Shown: in pieces, positions 60,092 to 64,000 of the stretch
Layout of the letters: each line of letters starts with the position of its first letter
Position numbering within the stretch: position 1 is the stretch's first letter
NCBI RefSeq assembly: GCF_030055435.1
Contig: NZ_JASFYG010000007.1
Location: forward strand, 1-64,000
DNA from: Methanothermobacter sp.
GTDB lineage: Archaea > Methanobacteriota > Methanobacteria > Methanobacteriales > Methanothermobacteraceae
Length of the DNA stretch: 64,000 nt
Direction of reading: 5' to 3'
The notes under the pieces: generated by a model
What the model was told of the DNA's origin: nothing
Database searches by the model: none
Seen by the model: only the letters and a program-made list of their open reading frames with translations
Made by a program: the position numbers and the translations under genes

Positions 60092-61658
60092 CGAGTGATT
60101 CCCCCAGAATTTCAAGTTTTGCCCTTCTTGTAACTGTGTCAAGGAGTTCCCTGTAATCAGGTGCCTCCCTCTCTGCCAGGAGAGCCGCCTGTTTTATGAT
60201 CACTGGAACGTATTTTTCAAATACCTTGGCCCTTTCAGCCTCCTCTTTGGCGGCCTTCTTCTTCCTAAGGTACTTGTAGAGTTTTCTTGCAACTATCATG
60301 GTGGCCTGCCTGATTTCATGGAGTATTTCAGGTTCAGGGGCCACGCTCTGCTTACCTGTTGAGAGGTATGGGACGTTGGTTGATACAATGTTCACGAATA
60401 TGGTTAGTGGTGTATTTTCAAGGTCCCTTATACCGTAGCGCCTCCAGTCAAGGCTCTTAACACCCTCGGTTATTGCGCAGCTACCGGCATCAAAGGTTAA
60501 CGGGACCCTGTTGGCAAATCTCATTATCTCGGCCTTCCTCTGGTCACCGACAAGTCTACCGGAGTTTCCACCGTAGGCTATACCAGCCTCAACCACAAAG
60601 GCTATACCCCCACGGTAGGTTTTGGGTTTCCTTGTCACGGTGGCGGTGAACTCTGGCTGGAGTATCTCCTTCATACCCTTCTCAATCTGCTCCTCCCCGA
60701 TGGGTATGAGGCCTGAGGTTGGTGGTGACATGAACTTCATTTTCTTGAATGCCTCAACTATCTTCTCGGCCTCTTCCCATTTCATGTCCTTGGGGCGCTT
60801 GTTGAGGTCTATTCCTGTGAGTTCCTCCAGTTCCTTTATCTTCTTGGAGGACATCCTTGAGAGGTTACTTGTAAGCATGCTTCTGAACCGTCTCTTGTTG
60901 GTGTGCTTTGCCATGAATATGAGGTCATCGGCTGTGACACCCCATGGATGTGGAAGGACTTCCTTTGGCATTGGTGGAATGACGTCTGATGCCCTGTTGA
61001 AGACGTAGCGGTTTCCTGTGGGGTCATTGAATATTATCTTTGCATGGGGGTTGGCTATCATCGTCCTTCTTATGTATTCGTAGGCTCCCTGCTCTGAGAG
61101 TGAGTAGGAGACGTCCTTGAAGTGGAGTTCTATGCAGACCCCTGTGTCTTCAACCTCCACCTCCTCCTTTTCGAGTATGAGGCCCTGGTTCTTCTTAACG
61201 TCCATCTTGAGGGTCATTTTGACCCCTTTGAGTTCACCGTTTTCCCTGGTCCCTGATATGACTTTTATGGGTTTGCCTGTGGTCATCTGTGATAATAGCA
61301 CGCAACCACTGCATCCAAGTCCCTGTTGCCCCCGGGACTGGATGTTTCTGAATTTGGACCCGGCGAACATGGTACAGAATACCTTTGGGATGTACTTTTC
61401 AGGTATCCCGGGGCCGTTGTCCTGGTGTCTGAGGATGTAGTGGTCCTTACCAATCCTTTTGAGGTCTATTTTGATCTCAGGGAGTATTCCCGCCTCTTCG
61501 GCGGCGTCAAAACTGTTTGTTATGAGTTCATGAAAAACTATCGTCAGTGACCTTATTTTTCCTGTAAAACCCAGCATCTGCTTGTTTTTCCTGAAGAATT
61601 CTGAGGGGGTGAGTTCCTGGAATCCTTCGTCAAAGAGATCCAAAGCTTGCCTAGCCAA
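60084..61658 (-). CDS. top6B: DNA topoisomerase VI subunit B
   Basis: This is the GHKL ATPase subunit that drives strand passage. The N-box [16 protein letters not shown] is at residue 43, the [11 protein letters not shown] motif at about 79 and the [16 protein letters not shown] loop at about 110. The protein has the H2TH insert and transducer regions and 524 residues. It starts with TTG seven bases after GGAGG. Topo VI is the main type II enzyme in this group and its subunits are translated as a coupled pair. Confidence 0.96.
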
Positions 61659-61848
61659 AAGTTCGCCTCCTTAAATAATTTTTCACAGGATAATACGCAT
61701 GGGATATCATGCTCATATACATATATGTATAACTTATAGCATATAAACTTATACACCTAGGTGTAGCTATTGAAGAAGTTATAGTTCGAGTGATATATGT
61801 GAAATAATTAAAATTTGCCCTCACAAAAAAACAGGTTTATGATGGAGT
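61659..61848. promoter_or_regulatory. Promoter region of top6BA with two 14-bp palindromes
   Basis: ATACATATATGTAT at 61717-61730 and TACACCTAGGTGTA at 61752-61765 are both perfect palindromes, 35 bases apart in start. An imperfect inverted repeat, GCATG-N6-CATGC, lies at about 61698-61712. A TATA-like AGTTTATATGC (minus strand) lies between the two palindromes, near 61742-61752. Confidence 0.5.
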
Positions 61849-62415
61849 TTACATGAATTTAACGCCTTTCTGAAACTCCTTCATTTTCATTTCCTGTTTC
61901 TTCTTTTCAAGAAATGCGTACACAGATTTGTGCCTGGCGCCATTAAGTATCATTTCAACGGCTTCCCTTGCAACAGATAGTTTTTCAAATTCACCTATCA
62001 GCGCAACAGTTTTTCCATAGACAGATATATCCACCCCGGTCATATCATGGATTATGCGTCTGGTTATACCACCCCTACCTATTACACGGCCCTTCTGCCG
62101 TGCTATGGCCTTTTTGGATTTGCCGACATAGTCGGTTATCTTGATGATGTCAAGGGCAACATCGTCGTCCAGGAGCCTTAGGGCAACCTCCGGGTTGAAG
62201 CCACGTCCTATAGCCCTGACTATGTTCCTTGCCTTCCATGGTGACAGGGGATCGTCGAGTTTATCCTGGGGTATTAGTGTAACTGCACCGGTTTCGCTGT
62301 CAATTTTAAGGTCTGTCTGCGTTAGACGCTCAATCTGTGACTTGACCTCACCATTTTTACCTATCAGAACTCCAACCCTTCCTCGGGGTATTTTTAGATA
62401 TTCCTCGGTGGGCAT
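61849..62415 (-). CDS. KH-domain RNA-binding protein, Dim2/Pno1/Krr1 type
   Basis: The 188-residue protein has an N-terminal KH domain ([20 protein letters not shown]) and a second near residue 110 ([20 protein letters not shown]) with the GxxG loop. It is the archaeal homologue of eukaryotic Pno1/Dim2, which binds the 3' end of 16S/18S rRNA during small-subunit maturation, and next to the Rio1 kinase gene this role fits. ATG at 62415 is preceded by GGTGAA. Confidence 0.92.
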   Translation of the reverse strand: MPTEEYLKIPRGRVGVLIGKNGEVKSQIERLTQTDLKIDSETGAVTLIPQDKLDDPLSPWKARNIVRAIGRGFNPEVALRLLDDDVALDIIKITDYVGKSKKAIARQKGRVIGRGGITRRIIHDMTGVDISVYGKTVALIGEFEKLSVAREAVEMILNGARHKSVYAFLEKKKQEMKMKEFQKGVKFM

Positions 62416-62620
62416 CTAATTCACCTCAATGAATAAATAGGGATCAACGTTTATAACACTAAATTAAATTCCTGTAAAGTATCCAGCGGACTTTCCATTC
62501 CTGTTTTGTTATCCGCCCCTTCGCCAGGGTTCAAGGTAATGTTTTAAGATTTTTCTTTTTTTAATTCTTTTTGTCAGGTTGTGGTTTTCCGTGTTCTTTA
62601 ATACTTTTCCTTGGAGCTGA

Positions 62621-63472
62621 TTATTGTAGGGTTTCTGGTTCCTTTTTGATTCTTCTCCTTATATCACCCTCATTTACACTGACACCCAGCCTTTTGAAGT
62701 CACGGACCACATTCTTTATATCCCTTTCAAGGAGCTCCATGGCCAGTGGGTGATCAAGGACCATTGCCTGGGATACGTCAATTATAACCGGTTCTCCTGA
62801 ATGATTCAGTATGTTGAAGAAGGATAGATCCCCATGTACAAGCCTTGCACCAGTGTAGAGGCGGTGCATATATTCAACTATCAACTCAAGGGTCCTCTCA
62901 GGGTCATCGGGTGGAACCTCCCTCATGGTGGGAGCCGGTTCACCGTCATCCCCGATGAACTCCATTATGAGGATGTTGTCCCTTGCGACCACTGGTTCAG
63001 GCACACGGACACCTGCCTCCAGGGCTCTTTTAAGGTTCCTGAACTCCTTGTTAACCCATGCCTGGACAAGCTGGCGTCTGTTGGTTGTCCTCACCCTGAA
63101 TCTCGGGTCCCCCTGTATGTAGTACTGCATCTTCCTGAAGTCAGATGTGGCGACACGGTAGATCTTGACAGCAACAAATTCGTCGTTATCGGTTATACCC
63201 TTGAAGACATTCGCCTCCTTACCTGTGCTCACAGCACCATTGAGCACCGCAAGGTAACCCGAGTTGGCAAGTTTGTAGAGTGTTTTGAGGGTAAGCTCAT
63301 CAAAGACCTCACTTCCCACCCGACGATCCTCAACACCCTTCAACCTCTTGGCGGCCTCCATCCTTCCAAGATCAGATTCCACCCTATCCACAGCCCCTGA
63401 TTTAAGTGCCCTGAGTTCAGGGGCCCGTCCTGTTTCTTCAGGATCCATTAGAATCAGCTTCTCTCGGGACAA
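62621..63472 (-). CDS. rio1: Rio1-type serine protein kinase
   Basis: Rio1 is an atypical kinase/ATPase used late in 40S-type subunit maturation. The protein (283 residues) has the ATP loop [37 protein letters not shown] with the flexible loop, the hinge [16 protein letters not shown], catalytic [20 protein letters not shown] and metal-binding [12 protein letters not shown]. The start is a TTG directly after the aIF1A stop; an ATG eight codons in is possible. It is adjacent to Dim2/Pno1 and aIF1A. Confidence 0.95.
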   Translation of the reverse strand: MSREKLILMDPEETGRAPELRALKSGAVDRVESDLGRMEAAKRLKGVEDRRVGSEVFDELTLKTLYKLANSGYLAVLNGAVSTGKEANVFKGITDNDEFVAVKIYRVATSDFRKMQYYIQGDPRFRVRTTNRRQLVQAWVNKEFRNLKRALEAGVRVPEPVVARDNILIMEFIGDDGEPAPTMREVPPDDPERTLELIVEYMHRLYTGARLVHGDLSFFNILNHSGEPVIIDVSQAMVLDHPLAMELLERDIKNVVRDFKRLGVSVNEGDIRRRIKKEPETLQ

Positions 63473-63772
63473 TCAGAGTTTGAGGTAGCCCTTCCTCTCA
63501 AGCCAGTTGGACTCTGTACGGGTGTACCTCCACACTATATCGGCCTTCTCCTCGCTCTGGAACTCCCATGGCTTCACAAGTACAACGTCACCCTCACGGA
63601 TCCATATCCTCTTCTTCATCTTGCCGGGGATCCTGGCAAGCCTTATATGGCCATCGGCACACCTCACCTTGAGTTTCCCGTGCCCCATTATCTGCTCAAC
63701 AACTCCAGGTATCTCGCCCTTCCTGGGCGTCCTCACACGCCTAACTTCCTGTGTCTGATGTCCTCTACTCAA
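63473..63772 (-). CDS. eif1A: Translation initiation factor 1A
   Basis: This is the archaeal factor with a single OB fold: MSRGHQTQEVRRVRTPRKGE at the start, GHGKLKVRCADGHIRLARIP in the fold core, and KMKKRIWIREGDVVLVKPWE. The protein has 99 residues. It starts with TTG; GGAG in the leader sets the start. It binds the ribosomal A site during initiation. Confidence 0.95.
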   Translation of the reverse strand: MSRGHQTQEVRRVRTPRKGEIPGVVEQIMGHGKLKVRCADGHIRLARIPGKMKKRIWIREGDVVLVKPWEFQSEEKADIVWRYTRTESNWLERKGYLKL

Positions 63773-63912
63773 ATACTCTCCTCCTCTTTTTTTCGTTGAT
63801 TAACTTTGATTCTAATGCGATTACACATTCAGCAATCAAAGAAATAGACAGTATAATTTATTACCGGTGCAGATATAAATAAATTGCTTAGACTGCTTTT
63901 CATGGTGATCCA

Positions 63913-64000
63913 ATGGGAGTCGAATTTCTTGATATAATCGATCTGGATGATGCAAGGAGGATAATGGCCGATCTCTTCAGGGAACTTTACAGTAGAGGTT
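63913..64000 (+). CDS. N-terminus of an unidentified gene (truncated by the window end)
   Basis: An ATG at 63913 follows GGTGAT and opens MGVEFLDIIDLDDARRIMAD, running out of the window after 29 residues. The start resembles the first helix of MoeA-type molybdenum cofactor proteins (a leading EF-L plus an acidic DDAR stretch), but 29 residues are too few to assign. The spacer to eif1A is divergent. Confidence 0.45.
   Translation, partial: MGVEFLDIIDLDDARRIMADLFRELYSRG

Noticed and set aside
62834-63400. Plus-strand frame of 188 residues
   Set aside because: Antisense to rio1, which has complete kinase motifs.

Overview
The window is a compact archaeal chromosome segment that looks like Methanothermobacter (Methanobacteriales). 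The evidence is the archaeal order rpoH-rpoB2-rpoB1-rpoA1-rpoA2-rpl30e-nusA-rpsL-rpsG-fusA-tuf-rpsJ, together with methanogen genes: an MtrA paralogue, the methyl-CoM reductase activation ATPase AtwA, CofE/CofD for F420, archaetidylserine synthase and decarboxylase, SepCysS, GTP cyclohydrolase III, archaeal PurO and an MreB-like protein. From memory, the gene order matches the MTH1003-MTH1072 part of M. thermautotrophicus Delta H. Some proteins seem to differ from that strain, so a related strain or species is likely. No rRNA, CRISPR array or insertion sequence was seen.

Layout: 1-1.6 kb holds the end of a DUF11 surface protein and a cation/Ca exchanger. 1.6-7.3 kb is a plus-strand operon: hypD, phosphoglycolate phosphatase, TldE-like, PflX-like radical SAM, THEP1 NTPase and SepCysS. 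7.4-10.2 kb has a GyrI-like protein, UspA, a NYN-domain protein and a TetR regulator, facing a soluble MtrA paralogue whose promoter carries three evenly spaced palindromes. 10.2-24.5 kb is the transcription/translation operon with seven tRNA genes (Ser, Ser, Lys, Asp, Tyr, Pro, Thr). 24.5-27.4 kb has pgk, tpiA and a secreted transglutaminase-like protein that may start at AUU.

27.4-34.5 kb is the least conventional part. It holds an 80-bp tandem duplication covering the start of taw1, a DUF1002 secreted protein, an orphan polytopic membrane protein, and a second CO dehydrogenase locus. In that locus cdhA is broken by two frameshifts and a 23-bp tandem duplication, while cdhB and a four-cluster ferredoxin stay open. 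34.5-38.5 kb is korDABC-sucC (2-oxoglutarate oxidoreductase and succinyl-CoA synthetase beta). 38.6-43.5 kb groups MptD, a sortase, a sortase-type surface protein, a DUF515/CpaB-like protein, and archaetidylserine synthase and decarboxylase, all on the minus strand; it reads as a cell-envelope block.

43.7-55.4 kb is almost all on the plus strand: an unknown protein with MreB, RNase HII, ExbB/ExbD with purO-cofE-cofD-gch3 and a TIM-barrel protein, then atwA with a methanogenesis-marker-9-like protein and the siroheme/HemA pair. 55.5-63.8 kb is on the minus strand: an AAA ATPase, an endonuclease IV-like protein, GAPDH, topoisomerase VI A and B, a Dim2/Pno1 KH protein, Rio1 kinase and aIF1A. The window ends inside a new plus-strand gene.

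Short direct duplications 23-80 bp apart recur in the intergenic spaces and at gene ends, and one of them inactivates cdhA. Several gene starts were moved to a downstream codon because a GGAGG/GGTGA ribosome site fits there.
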